A DNA stretch of 56,773 nucleotides. It comes from an uncultured Collinsella sp. GTDB taxonomy: Bacteria; Actinomycetota; Coriobacteriia; Coriobacteriales; Coriobacteriaceae. Shown here in pieces: positions 47,897 to 56,574 of the stretch. A model generated the notes under the pieces. That model ran no database searches and was not told the origin of the DNA. It worked only from the letters and a program-made list of their open reading frames with translations. The DNA lies in assembly GCA_958427975.1 (NCBI GenBank), contig CAUAEH010000007.1:1-56773 (forward strand), given 5' to 3'. Positions within the stretch are counted from its first letter, which is position 1. Each line of letters starts with the position of its first letter. The translations under genes and the position numbers were made by a program.

Positions 47897-48484
47897 TTAC
47901 AGCGAGCCCTTGGTGCTGGGGATGCCCTGCACGCGGGGATCGAGCTCGCAGGCGTGGCGCATCGTGCGGCCCACGGCCTTAAAGGCGGCCTCGATAATGT
48001 GATGCGAGTTGCCGCCCGCCAGCTCGCGCACGTGCAGCGTAAGTTTGGCATCGCGCGCAAAGGCATAGAAGAACTCGACAGCCAGCTCGGTATCGAAGCT
48101 GCCCACGCGCTCGGTCGGCACGGGCAGCTCGCAGTAGGCCTGGCCGCGACCCGAAATGTCCACGGCGGCCATCACGAGCGTCTCGTCCATGGCGATCGCC
48201 GCATCGGCAAAGCGCGTAATACCCGCTTTGTCGCCCAGCGCCCGGCAAAACGCCTCGCCCAGCACAATGCCCGTGTCCTCGACGGTATGGTGCGCATCGA
48301 CTTCCACATCGCCTACCGCATGCACCGTCAAATCGAACAGGCCATGGCGGCCAAAGGCGTTGAGCATGTGGTCGAAAAACGGCACGCCGGTCGAGATATC
48401 GCACGTACCGGTTCCATCCAGGTCGAGTTTGACGACAATGTCGGTCTCCCCCGTCTTGCGGGTCACCTCGGCATAACGGCCCAT
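47897..48484 (-). CDS. hisB: Imidazoleglycerol-phosphate dehydratase (monofunctional)
   Basis: Sixth step of histidine synthesis: manganese-dependent dehydration of IGP. 195 residues, dehydratase domain only. Signatures GVPFFDHMLNAFGRHG, DVEVDAHHTVEDTGIVLGEAF, AIAMDETLVMAAVDISGR and AGGNSHHIIEAAFKAVGR contain the metal-binding His/Glu residues. It lacks the HAD phosphatase domain of enterobacterial HisB. The ATG directly follows the hisC stop. Confidence 0.97.
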   Translation of the reverse strand: MGRYAEVTRKTGETDIVVKLDLDGTGTCDISTGVPFFDHMLNAFGRHGLFDLTVHAVGDVEVDAHHTVEDTGIVLGEAFCRALGDKAGITRFADAAIAMDETLVMAAVDISGRGQAYCELPVPTERVGSFDTELAVEFFYAFARDAKLTLHVRELAGGNSHHIIEAAFKAVGRTMRHACELDPRVQGIPSTKGSL

Positions 48485-49600
48485 CTAGATCTCCTCCTTC
48501 ACCAGCACGGCAAACGCAGCCAGTACCTCATCGTTTTCCTGCGGCGTGCCCACGGTAATGCGCAGACAGTCCGAAAGCCCCGGCGCATAGCTAAAGTCCT
48601 GCACCAAAATCGAATACTCGTCGCGTAGGCGCTCGCGCACGCGCGTGGCATGCGGCGTACGCACGAGCACAAAGTTCGCCGCGCTCGGCCATGCCTCCAC
48701 GGGCAGGCCCTCGGTAGCCATCGCGCGCAGGGCGCACAGCTCGCGCTCGCGCTCGGATGCGACCTGTGCCACCACGGGCGTGTACGCATCGCGGGCACGC
48801 ACGCAGGCAAGCGCCGCCGCCTGGCTCAGCACGTTGACCGAATAGATCTGGCGAATCGCCGCGAACACGTCGATGACCTCGGACGCCGCGATCACGTAGC
48901 CCAGACGCGTGCCGGCAGCGCCAAACGCCTTGGACAACGTATGCAGAATCACCAGGTTGGGATGCTCGGCGATAAGGCCCTGCGCCGTGGTGGCCGCGCC
49001 AAACGAATCGTCGGCAAACTCAACGTAGGCCTCGTCGACCATCACCATGCCGGGGCACGCATCGCACAGCGCCGCGATAAAGTCGAGCGGCGCCACGTCG
49101 CCCGTGGGGTTATTGGGCGAGGTCACGATTGCCAGGTTGCACTCGGGCGCTGCCGCAAGCACGGCTGCCTGGTCGAGCTCAAAGGTCGCGGGGTCGCGCC
49201 ACACGTCGCGCACCTCGGTCTGGCAGAGCGACGCAAAGAACGCGTACTCGCTAAAGCACGGCGGGCAGTTGAGCAGGGTTCGCCCAGCGCCGCCAAACGC
49301 CAGCAGGTAGTTATAGAGCAGCTCGTCACCGCCGTTACCCACGCAGACATTCTCGCGCGCCACACCATGCCAAGCGGCAAGCTCGTCGCGCAGATCGTTG
49401 GACATGGGATCGGGATAGCGGTTGAGCGGTGTAGCAGCCAGGGCGGCGTCGACCGCCTCGCGCACACCAGCCGGCACGGGATAGGTGTTCTCGTTGGCCG
49501 AAAGGTTGATGCGTGTGGGCGTAAAGTTGGGATCGTAGGGCTCAATGCCGGCCAAGTAGGGCTGGACGAGCTCCTTCATACGGGGCGTCAGCTCGGCCAT
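48485..49600 (-). CDS. hisC: Histidinol-phosphate aminotransferase
   Basis: Seventh step of the pathway; PLP fold type I. 371 residues from the ATG at 49600, one base after the hisD stop and with AGGAGG inside the hisD end. Motifs: INLSANENTYPVP, NRYPDP, VGNGGDELLYNYL, TSPNNPTGD, VDEAYVEFA and the PLP lysine in HTLSKAFGAAGTRLGYVIA. The longer frame to 49669 lies inside hisD and is not used. Confidence 0.96.
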   Translation of the reverse strand: MAELTPRMKELVQPYLAGIEPYDPNFTPTRINLSANENTYPVPAGVREAVDAALAATPLNRYPDPMSNDLRDELAAWHGVARENVCVGNGGDELLYNYLLAFGGAGRTLLNCPPCFSEYAFFASLCQTEVRDVWRDPATFELDQAAVLAAAPECNLAIVTSPNNPTGDVAPLDFIAALCDACPGMVMVDEAYVEFADDSFGAATTAQGLIAEHPNLVILHTLSKAFGAAGTRLGYVIAASEVIDVFAAIRQIYSVNVLSQAAALACVRARDAYTPVVAQVASERERELCALRAMATEGLPVEAWPSAANFVLVRTPHATRVRERLRDEYSILVQDFSYAPGLSDCLRITVGTPQENDEVLAAFAVLVKEEI

Positions 49601-49601
49601 A

Positions 49602-51038
49602 TTAGGCCTCCTTGCCAGTTGTGCCAACGCCATCCGCGCCCGCAGCCGCCAGGTCAACGCCCTCGGCAACCGTCGCCACGGCGTCGCCCGGCCAGGCGAC
49701 CTTGGTCAGGTCGGCCGCGGCGAGCGACTCGACGCTCACGGCATCCTCGCCCTGCTCTAGCACACGGCGACGCAGTGCGGCGGAAAGCGCGTGTGCCCAC
49801 AGGCCCTCGGCCTCGGCTAGACGCTGCGTGGCGGGAGCGTCCGAGAGCAGGCCCTCGGGTGTATAGCAGATAACACTCGAGCGCTTGACGAACTCCTCCA
49901 CCGAAAGCGGGTTGGAGAACATGGCCGTGCCGCCGGTCGGCAGCGTGTGATTGGGGCCGGCAACATAATCGCCGAGCGGCTCGGAGCTCCAAGCACCCAC
50001 AAAGATGGCGCCGGCGTTGCGAATGCCGCCGAGCAGGCCCATCGCGTCCTTGCAGTGCAGCTCAAGGTGCTCGGGCGCCACGGTGTTCACGGCCTCGACG
50101 GCGGCGGCCATATCGGCAGCCACCACGATGGTGCCCTCATTGTCGAGCGAAGCACGCGTGATTTCGGCGCGTGGCGACTGCGCTACCAGAATATCGATAC
50201 CCGCCTCGACCTCACGTGCAAACCGCTCGTCGCAGGTCACCAGATAGCAGGCTGCCAGCGGATCGTGCTCGGCCTGGGCCATCAGGTCGGCCGCGACCAC
50301 CATGGGCTTGGCCGTAGCATCGGCCAGCACGCAGACCTCGGAGGGACCGGCGACCATATCGATACCCACGTCACCCGAGACAATCTGTTTGGCAGCGGCG
50401 ACAAAGGCGTTGCCCGGGCCGGTGATTTTGTCGACGCGCGGAATGGTCTCGGTACCGTACGCCAGTGCGGCCACGGCCTGGGCGCCGCCCACCATATAGA
50501 TCTCGTCCACGCCGCCGAGCTTTGCCGCGGCGAGTGTGTAGGGGCTGATCAGGCCGTCCTTTTGCGGCGGGGTCACCATGACCACGCGCTCAACGCCGGC
50601 GACCTTGGCGGGAATGGCGTTCATAAGCACGGTGGAGGGATACTGCGCACGGCCGCCCGGCACGTAGATGCCAGCCGCGGCAAGCGGGGTCACCTTAACG
50701 CCGAGCATCGTGCCGTCCGGGCGCGTGGTAAACCAGCTCTGCTCGACCTCGCGCTGGTGGAACTCGCGAATCTGGCGTGCAGCCTTTTCGAGCGCCGCGA
50801 CAAAAGCGGGATCGAGGCCCTCGAGCGCGGCATCGATCTGCTCTTGCGGCAGACGGAAGCTCTGCAGCTCAACGCCGTCAAAGCGCTGGCAATAGTCGCG
50901 CACCGCGGCATCGCCGTTGGCACGCACGTTGGCCACGATATCGCGCGCGGCGTCGACGATGTTTTGCGGCAGCACGCCCTTTCGGTTGAGCTGGTTGGTA
51001 ACGAGGCGCTCACCGGGAGCAAGCTTGATGGTCTTCAT
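49602..51038 (-). CDS. hisD: Histidinol dehydrogenase
   Basis: Zinc-dependent NAD enzyme that oxidises histidinol to histidine in two steps. 478 residues, slightly longer than usual at the C-terminus. Motifs: GVKVTPLAAAGIYVPGGRAQYPSTVLMNAIPAKVAGVERVVMVTPP, GPGNAFVAAAKQIVSGDVGIDMVAGPSEVCVLAD, QAEHDPLAACYLVT, APEHLELHCKDA and GPNHTLPTGGTAMFSNPLSVEEFVKRSSVI. It lies about 100 bp after hisZG in the operon. Confidence 0.97.
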   Translation of the reverse strand: MKTIKLAPGERLVTNQLNRKGVLPQNIVDAARDIVANVRANGDAAVRDYCQRFDGVELQSFRLPQEQIDAALEGLDPAFVAALEKAARQIREFHQREVEQSWFTTRPDGTMLGVKVTPLAAAGIYVPGGRAQYPSTVLMNAIPAKVAGVERVVMVTPPQKDGLISPYTLAAAKLGGVDEIYMVGGAQAVAALAYGTETIPRVDKITGPGNAFVAAAKQIVSGDVGIDMVAGPSEVCVLADATAKPMVVAADLMAQAEHDPLAACYLVTCDERFAREVEAGIDILVAQSPRAEITRASLDNEGTIVVAADMAAAVEAVNTVAPEHLELHCKDAMGLLGGIRNAGAIFVGAWSSEPLGDYVAGPNHTLPTGGTAMFSNPLSVEEFVKRSSVICYTPEGLLSDAPATQRLAEAEGLWAHALSAALRRRVLEQGEDAVSVESLAAADLTKVAWPGDAVATVAEGVDLAAAGADGVGTTGKEA

Positions 51039-51143
51039 ATCGGTATCCCCTATCGGTCGAGGTTTTGTTCGAAAAACGAGAACCCGGGCGGCAGCGCCAG
51101 TCGGCCCGCAGCCCGGACGTTGGGGCGCCCGTGCGTGCTCGCG

Positions 51144-52859
51144 CTATTGTGCCGAGCCCGCAACGGGCTCAAAATGTTTGTCCTTCACGGCTGCCGCCAA
51201 GCGATCGGCTAGGTTGCGTACGCGCGGATCCAGACGTGCGGCGCCCGGATTGACAAAGAAGCGGGCCGTGCAGTCCATAATGCGACCAGTAATAACGAGG
51301 TCGTTATCGCGCAACGTGGCACCCGTGGCGGTAATATCCACGATGCGATCGGTCATGCCGACAATGGGGCCCAGCTCGATGTTGCCGTGCAGCGAGACGA
51401 TGTCGGCGTTCACGCCGCGCTCGGCATACCAGGCACTCGCGATGCGCGGGTACTTGGTTGCCACGCGAAGCGACCCACGGCGGGCATAGTTGCGCTCGGC
51501 CTGGCCGGCGCGCCACGCGGGCTCCGCCTCGATAAACGTGCACAGGCCGTAGCCCAGGTCGACCAGCTGCAGCAGGTTGAGGTCTGCCTCGATAAGCGAG
51601 TCCCAGCCGCAGATGCCGCAGTCGGCACCGCCGCAGCCCACAAAGGCGGGCGCGTCGCTGGGACGCACGATGACAAACTCGATATCGCCGACCGCACCCT
51701 CACCGGCCTGTGTGTCGCGGCCGCGCACGATGAGATGACGACCGGGGTCACGCAGCTCAGAGACATCCAAGCCCGCGGCCTCGAGCACGTCGAGCGTGTC
51801 GGCCTTAAGCGAGCCCTTGGGCACGGCAATGCGCAGCGGACCCTCGGCACCGCGCCCCACGGCGTGATCGCCATCGGAAGCAGCGTCCTCGGCCGAGGTG
51901 TGCGCGGCCTCCAGACGCTCGAGCGAAAAGGCGAAGCCCGCCGCCGGCACCTCGATGCCGTCGCCAAATGCACCGGTAAAGATGGAGTCGTAGCGTCCGC
52001 CCGAACCGACCGGATCGGGCAGTCCGCCGGCATAGGCCTTAAAGACCAGGCCCGTGTAGTAATCAAACGAGTTCATGATGGAGAAGTCGAAGGACAGCAC
52101 CTGGGCGTCCTCGGGAGCCAGGCCCTCGACCAGGGCACGCAGCTCGCGCGTGAGCGGCGCGACAACGCCCGCCGCCGCCAGCAGCGCGTCGACGCGGTCG
52201 AGCACCTCGGCACCACCGTGCAGGCGCGGCAGCTCGCTAATGGCGACCTTAACGGCCTCGGACTCGGTGCTTTTCGCCACGCGGGCATCGAGGCCCACGA
52301 AGTCGTTGGCGTGCACACAACGCAATGCCTCGGCAGCCAGTTCGCGATCTTCGCACGCCGCAAGCAGTTCCTTAAACGGACGCACGCTGCCCGCGATAAT
52401 GCGCGCACCGGGAAGTGCCAGCTTGCGCACGGTCTCGGCGACCAGTGAGACAATCTCGACATCGCCCGCGGTGTCGCCCGCACCAATGAGCTCAAAGCCC
52501 AGCTGAGTAAACTGACGCGAGCCACCGGCATTGCGTTGGCACTCGCGGACCACCGGCGCCTCGTAGCGCAGGCGCAGCGGCAAATCGGCCGCGCGCATGC
52601 GGGTCGAAACCAAGCGCACGATCGGCAGCGTGTTGTCGGGACGGACCACCAGCAGGCGACCGTCATCATCAAAGAGCTTAAACGGGGTGTCCGCAATGCG
52701 GCCGCCCTCCTCGAGAGAGCCCTTGTCCTCGAGCAGCGGCGTCTCGACCGGCAGGTAATGATGCTCCCTAAAGCAGCCCTTCACCGTCAGCGCAATCTCC
52801 TCGCGCGCCTGAGCCTCCTCGGGCAATATGTCCCGGAATCCCCACGGTGTGGCCGTCAT
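51144..52859 (-). CDS. hisZG: Fused ATP phosphoribosyltransferase: HisZ regulatory domain plus short HisG
   Basis: First enzyme of histidine synthesis. Residues 1 to about 330 form a class II aminoacyl-tRNA-synthetase-like HisZ domain (WGFRDILPEEAQAREE, VVRPDNTLPIVRLVSTRM, LRYEAPVVRECQRNAGGSRQFTQLGFELIG, GSGGRYDSIFTGAFGDGIEVPAAGFAFSLERLEAA). After a short polar linker come about 225 residues of short-form HisG (LRIAVPKGSLKADTLDVLEAAGLDVSEL, VATKYPRIASAWYAERG, ELGPIVGMTDRIVDITATGATLRDNDLV). Usually these are two proteins forming a hetero-octamer. The order here is HisZ first, in one 571-residue chain without frameshift. AGGAGG precedes the ATG. It heads the his operon and should be feedback-inhibited by histidine. 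Confidence 0.93.
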   Translation of the reverse strand: MTATPWGFRDILPEEAQAREEIALTVKGCFREHHYLPVETPLLEDKGSLEEGGRIADTPFKLFDDDGRLLVVRPDNTLPIVRLVSTRMRAADLPLRLRYEAPVVRECQRNAGGSRQFTQLGFELIGAGDTAGDVEIVSLVAETVRKLALPGARIIAGSVRPFKELLAACEDRELAAEALRCVHANDFVGLDARVAKSTESEAVKVAISELPRLHGGAEVLDRVDALLAAAGVVAPLTRELRALVEGLAPEDAQVLSFDFSIMNSFDYYTGLVFKAYAGGLPDPVGSGGRYDSIFTGAFGDGIEVPAAGFAFSLERLEAAHTSAEDAASDGDHAVGRGAEGPLRIAVPKGSLKADTLDVLEAAGLDVSELRDPGRHLIVRGRDTQAGEGAVGDIEFVIVRPSDAPAFVGCGGADCGICGWDSLIEADLNLLQLVDLGYGLCTFIEAEPAWRAGQAERNYARRGSLRVATKYPRIASAWYAERGVNADIVSLHGNIELGPIVGMTDRIVDITATGATLRDNDLVITGRIMDCTARFFVNPGAARLDPRVRNLADRLAAAVKDKHFEPVAGSAQ

Positions 52860-52894
52860 CTGGTGAGCCTCCTCATGCTGTGTTTCATATAGAA

Positions 52895-52926
52895 CAGAAG
52901 ACCGGCATAGCTCCGCCGGTCTTCTG
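52895..52926 (-). promoter_or_regulatory. 12-bp hairpin in the his operon leader
   Basis: CAGAAGACCGGC (52895-52906) and GCCGGTCTTCTG (52915-52926) pair perfectly. It lies 36 bases before the hisZG start and about 100 bases after the upstream gene. The following minus-strand sequence TTCTATATG is a poor U-run, so it could be a weak terminator, an attenuator or a stabilising leader hairpin. I see no T-box and no histidine-rich leader peptide. Confidence 0.55.
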
Positions 52927-53028
52927 GGTACTTTAGCATACTAGAGTGCTTGCGGGGAAAATCCGTCGTAGCCGCTCACACCGTATTCATTTGGAAATAT
53001 AGGGCAGATTGCCGCAACCCAACCCCAC

Positions 53029-53865
53029 CTAGGCGCCAATCGCACGACGATACTCTGCCATTACCTGCGCATCGGCAGCTGCGGGGTCGGCAAAATAGCG
53101 CCAGTCATAGGTCTCGGCCGAAACAACTCCGCGATAGCCGCGCGCCACCAGCCTATCCAGGTCGGCGCGCATATCGCGGTCGCCGTCACCCCAGGCAAGA
53201 TGCGTCGTGCCATCTGCCGCAACATCGACAAAATGCACGTGGGCGACATCATCGCCAAGCAGATCGAAATAATCGTCGATGGTATCCCCCGCCACCGCCA
53301 TAGCGCCTATATCCAGACACGCCTTAAGTGCCGGATGATCAACTGCCTCGATCATGCGCTTCGTGTCGGCCGCCGAGTTCACGATCATCGACTCAACCGG
53401 CTGTAGGGCCTCGAGCACCAGTCGCACGCCGCGCTCTCCCGCATGCTCGGCAATCGCACGCAGCATCGAGGCGCTGCGACCCCACGCGTCCTCGATCGGC
53501 TCGTTCAAAAATGCCCAGCCACTCGAGACCATGACCTGCTCGGCTCCAAGTTCCGCCGCAATATCCACAACGTTCTTAAAGTACGCGAGCGTGCGGGCAC
53601 GCGCCTCATTCCCGCGCGCCGCGATATTCCACGGCTTGGGGTTGTTCTGTTCGGGACAAAGCCCCACAATCCGAACCCCATACCGCTGCGACAGCTCCCG
53701 CACCTGCTCGAGCGAATCGTATCCATGGCAATCGACATACAGATGCATCGCCCCAGTCCAAAGCTCGCAACACGTGTAGCCCGAGGCCGCTACCGAAGAA
53801 AAGAATTCCTCAAGGTCAAAATAACGATGGCTGATATTCATGACGGCAAGCTGCGGATACTCCAT
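53029..53865 (-). CDS. Sugar phosphate isomerase/epimerase (xylose-isomerase-like TIM barrel)
   Basis: 278 residues from the ATG at 53865 (AAAGGTGG five bases upstream; a GTG at 53874 is an alternative). The AP-endonuclease-2-like barrel shows CCELWTGAMHLY, VRIVGLCPEQNNPKPWNIAA, VMVSSGWAFLNEP, LVLEALQPVES, ALKACLDIGAMAVAG, HVHFVDVAADGTTHLAWGDGDRD and VSAETYDWRYF. The Glu/Asp/His metal ligands are present. It resembles FrlC-like epimerases in layout. It follows the PTS genes after a terminator-like hairpin and probably acts on the imported sugar. Confidence 0.85.
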   Translation of the reverse strand: MEYPQLAVMNISHRYFDLEEFFSSVAASGYTCCELWTGAMHLYVDCHGYDSLEQVRELSQRYGVRIVGLCPEQNNPKPWNIAARGNEARARTLAYFKNVVDIAAELGAEQVMVSSGWAFLNEPIEDAWGRSASMLRAIAEHAGERGVRLVLEALQPVESMIVNSAADTKRMIEAVDHPALKACLDIGAMAVAGDTIDDYFDLLGDDVAHVHFVDVAADGTTHLAWGDGDRDMRADLDRLVARGYRGVVSAETYDWRYFADPAAADAQVMAEYRRAIGA

Positions 53866-53882
53866 CTTGTCCACCTTTCGGC

Positions 53883-53916
53883 AAAAGGGCGCCGCAGCAC
53901 AGTGTGCGCGACGCCC
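53883..53916 (-). terminator. Terminator-like hairpin between PTS IID and the epimerase gene
   Basis: GGGCGCCGC (from 53887) pairs with GCGCGACGCCC (to about 53915) with small mismatches; the minus strand continues CCCTTTTGCC. It may reduce expression of the epimerase relative to the transporter. Confidence 0.65.
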
Positions 53917-53949
53917 CCCTCTTACATTGTTCTCATTATGACGGATACT

Positions 53950-54786
53950 CTACTGGACACCAAGCACTCCAAAGAACGCGCCAGCGATACTCACGAGCAG
54001 GATCACAAGCATGATGAGCAGCGGATTCATCTTCTTCTTGAGCATGAGATAGACGATTCCAAACAGCCCCATCGTGACAAAGCCCGGGAAGATTCCGTTG
54101 AGCAGCTCGGCCAGCGTCTGAGCACCATCGCCCGCGCCGACCATGAGCGGAATGTCCACGGTGACCATCTCCATGGTCATAGCACCGATTACCATGGCGC
54201 CCATGATAGAGGCCATCTTGACGATCGTGTCCATAATGCCCGATTCCTGGACCTTGCTGATCATGTCCGAGCCAAAGCGATATCCCACAAACGTCAGCAG
54301 GTAACGGATGATGTAGTGAGGGACGTTGAACACGAGCAGGAACAAAATCGGGCCAAGAATGGAGCCCTGCAGCGCCAGCGACGTGCCGACACCCGTTGCC
54401 AAAATTCGCAGCGTGCCCCAGTAGAAGGCATCGCCCACGCCGGACAGCGGTCCCATCAAAGCAAGCTTGACATTAGAGATCGCGCTCGTGTCAAAGCTAT
54501 CGTCAGTAGCGTTGACCTCCTCCATTGCAGCGGCGATGGACATGGGGAGCGTCGAGATGTACGGCGTGACGTTATAGAGCTCCATATGGCGCTTAAGGGC
54601 GGCCTTAAAGTCCGCATCCTGCGGATACAGCTTGCGAAGGATCGGCATAAGGGCCCACATAAAGCCGATATGGCCCATACGCTCGTAGTTCCACGAATGC
54701 TCATAGGGAATCGAGCGCCAGAACAGCTTCTTAAGGTCTGCGCGGGAAATCAGCCCGTCGTAAGAAGACTCAAACTTAAAACTCAT
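53950..54786 (-). CDS. PTS mannose/fructose/sorbose-family IID component
   Basis: 278 residues from the ATG at 54786, which overlaps the end of the IIC gene by 11 bases. N-terminal LISRADLKKLFWRSIPYEHSWNYERMGHIGFMWALMPILRKLY is the IID signature, then ALKRHMELYNVTPYISTLPMSIAAAMEE and LMGPLSGVGDAFYWGTLRILATGVGTSLAL, ending in membrane helices (NPLLIMLVILLVSIAGAFFGVLGV). With IIC it forms the membrane channel of the permease. Confidence 0.95.
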   Translation of the reverse strand: MSFKFESSYDGLISRADLKKLFWRSIPYEHSWNYERMGHIGFMWALMPILRKLYPQDADFKAALKRHMELYNVTPYISTLPMSIAAAMEEVNATDDSFDTSAISNVKLALMGPLSGVGDAFYWGTLRILATGVGTSLALQGSILGPILFLLVFNVPHYIIRYLLTFVGYRFGSDMISKVQESGIMDTIVKMASIMGAMVIGAMTMEMVTVDIPLMVGAGDGAQTLAELLNGIFPGFVTMGLFGIVYLMLKKKMNPLLIMLVILLVSIAGAFFGVLGVQ

Positions 54787-55567
54787 CGAACCCACTCCCA
54801 ATCGCAGGATCCTCGGTTGCCACTGCGGGCTGCTCCGCCTTTTTCTTGTCACCCAAAACCGTCATCGCGACGACGATGATCGCGGCAAAGATCGCCACGC
54901 CCGTCGTGCTAATGCCAAAGTAGGCGACGAGGAAGAAGCCAGCGAAGAAGAACGGAGCCACCGTTTTGTTCATGATCATCTGAGCCAGCATCGCAAAGCC
55001 GAGTGCAGGCAAGAAGGCGGCGGCGACATCCATGCCGGTCTGAACGAAATCGGGAATGATGTTGAGCAGGCTGGCAACAGCGTCGGCGCCAAAGAAGAAT
55101 GCCAGGGGAATAATCAGCAGGCCGCACCAGCTCTGCGCGTAACCGGCGATGAGCATGTTGCGCGTGATGGCCTTGGTGTCCCCGTCCTCGACGTTTTTGT
55201 CGATACGGTGCACCAGCAGCAGCATGACCGGCTGGCCCAGGGCCGTATCGAGCGCCAGGACGATCGTTGCGATGGGAATGCCCAGGGTCAGGGCCGCCGA
55301 AGCGTCCGCGCCGGCCTGCATGGCAAGCGACACACCCAGGATGGTTCCGGAAATCGTATCGGGCGGGTTATACGCGCCGACCGAGATGGCGCCGACCATG
55401 GCAAGCTCCATCGTGGCGCCCATGATCGTGCCGGTCACCATGTCGCCCATGACAAGGCCAACCAGAGGTCCGAGCACGATCGGGCGCTGGAGGTAGCTCG
55501 TGCCCGTCAGCCACTCGGAATAACCCAAAAGGGCGATCAGGAAAATCAGGATTGTCTTGATAACCAT
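54776..55567 (-). CDS. PTS mannose/fructose/sorbose-family IIC component
   Basis: 263 residues, polytopic: ILIFLIALLGYSEWLTGTSYLQRPIVLGPLVGLVMGDMVTGTIMGATMELAMVGAISVGAYNPPDTISGTILGVSLAMQAGADASAALTLGIPIATI is diagnostic. Substrate translocation subunit. A polar C-terminal tail after the last helix (DKKKAEQPAVATEDPAIGSGFDEF) is longer than usual and its coding end overlaps the IID start. Confidence 0.95.
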   Translation of the reverse strand: MVIKTILIFLIALLGYSEWLTGTSYLQRPIVLGPLVGLVMGDMVTGTIMGATMELAMVGAISVGAYNPPDTISGTILGVSLAMQAGADASAALTLGIPIATIVLALDTALGQPVMLLLVHRIDKNVEDGDTKAITRNMLIAGYAQSWCGLLIIPLAFFFGADAVASLLNIIPDFVQTGMDVAAAFLPALGFAMLAQMIMNKTVAPFFFAGFFLVAYFGISTTGVAIFAAIIVVAMTVLGDKKKAEQPAVATEDPAIGSGFDEF

Positions 55568-55575
55568 GATGGCCC

Positions 55576-56046
55576 CTAACCGATGACCTTCACGGCGTCA
55601 GTCTTCGCATCTGCCGGAATCATCTGAATGAACAGCTCATAGCCCTCGCCGAGCAGCTCTTTGACGTATGCCTCGTTTTCGGGCGTGAGAAATACGCTGG
55701 TCGAGACCTGGCGGGCGTCCTCGCTAAAGGCAACATTGCCGAGGTTGATCTTCTTGATCCCCATCGCCTTGGCGACGGCACCGGCCTGCTGGATCGTCTC
55801 GCAAACCACGAAGAGCTTGTACTTGTCGGTCACACCGCTCTGGAGCGCCTTGACGGCGTCCTCGGTGTTTTTGACAACGACCTTGCAGCCCTCCGGCTTT
55901 GCAAGGGACAGGGCCTGCAGACGAAGCTTGTCATTGAGGACCGTGTCGCTCACCAGCAGGATGCAGTCGGCACCCAGAGCCGAGGTCCAGCTAACGGCAA
56001 CCTGGCCGTGAAGCAGTCGATAATCTACACGAATCATCTGAATCAT
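55576..56046 (-). CDS. PTS mannose/fructose/sorbose-family IIB component
   Basis: 156 residues. The phosphoacceptor His is in IRVDYRLLHGQVAVSW (His14). The rest matches IIB-Man (LVSDTVLNDKLRLQALSLAKPEG, FVVCETIQQAGAVAKAMGIKKINLGNV). It takes phosphate from IIA and passes it to the sugar. It starts within the IIA stop (ATGA overlap), with GGGAG upstream. Confidence 0.95.
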   Translation of the reverse strand: MIQMIRVDYRLLHGQVAVSWTSALGADCILLVSDTVLNDKLRLQALSLAKPEGCKVVVKNTEDAVKALQSGVTDKYKLFVVCETIQQAGAVAKAMGIKKINLGNVAFSEDARQVSTSVFLTPENEAYVKELLGEGYELFIQMIPADAKTDAVKVIG

Positions 56047-56480
56047 GATGTGCTCCCTAGTGGGTAAAACTCATCGAGTTCGGCCTGCCCCAGCAGGTCG
56101 TTGACGTACTTGACCTTGGTGTCGTCCGCCTCGACGATCTGGCGAATGGCCTCATCGATCGGGGTGGATTCGGGCACGAACAGCAGCTGAATAAGGAGCG
56201 GCAGGTTCATATTGGTCACGAGGTGCGTGTTGGGACGCGTCTGGACGATCTTGGTGAACTCGTTGTTGACACTGCCGCCAAAGAGGTCGGTGCAAACAAC
56301 GACCTCATCGTCCGCGGCAAAGCCGTCCAGAATCGCTGCGGCCTCCTTGGTCAGGTCCTCGTTTCCGTCGACATACATAGAGAGCGCATGGACGTTTTCG
56401 CGCTCGCCGGAAAGCAGCCCAATGCTCTCGACGATTCCAGACGCAAAATGGGCATGGGATGCAACGATAAACTGCCTCAT
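56043..56480 (-). CDS. PTS mannose/fructose/sorbose-family IIA component
   Basis: 145 residues from the ATG at 56480 (AAAGGGGA five bases upstream). Phosphohistidine region MRQFIVASHAHFASGIVESIGLLSG, with His9 as the likely acceptor from HPr, then VVVCTDLFGGSVNNEFTKI as in IIA-Man. First PTS gene in transcription order; a hairpin separates it from the upstream SIS gene. Confidence 0.93.
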   Translation of the reverse strand: MRQFIVASHAHFASGIVESIGLLSGERENVHALSMYVDGNEDLTKEAAAILDGFAADDEVVVCTDLFGGSVNNEFTKIVQTRPNTHLVTNMNLPLLIQLLFVPESTPIDEAIRQIVEADDTKVKYVNDLLGQAELDEFYPLGSTS

Positions 56481-56510
56481 TCGATTCCCCTTTCTTGCGA
56501 ATTTCGGCAT

Positions 56511-56539
56511 AAAAATGCCCGGACGCATGCGCCCGGGCA
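56511..56539 (-). terminator. Terminator-like hairpin between SIS gene and PTS IIA
   Basis: TGCCCGG (56516-56522) pairs with CCGGGCA (56533-56539); the inner GCGCATGCG part is self-complementary. The minus strand continues ATTTTTATG. It may give partial termination and so set the ratio of SIS enzyme to transporter. Confidence 0.75.
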
Positions 56540-56574
56540 GGGTGCTTCTTGATCAGTAGCTTATTTGTCACCGA

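Noticed and set aside
52860..53028. T-box or histidine leader peptide controlling the his operon
   Set aside because: No T-box consensus sequence and no short frame with a run of histidine codons; only a simple hairpin is visible.
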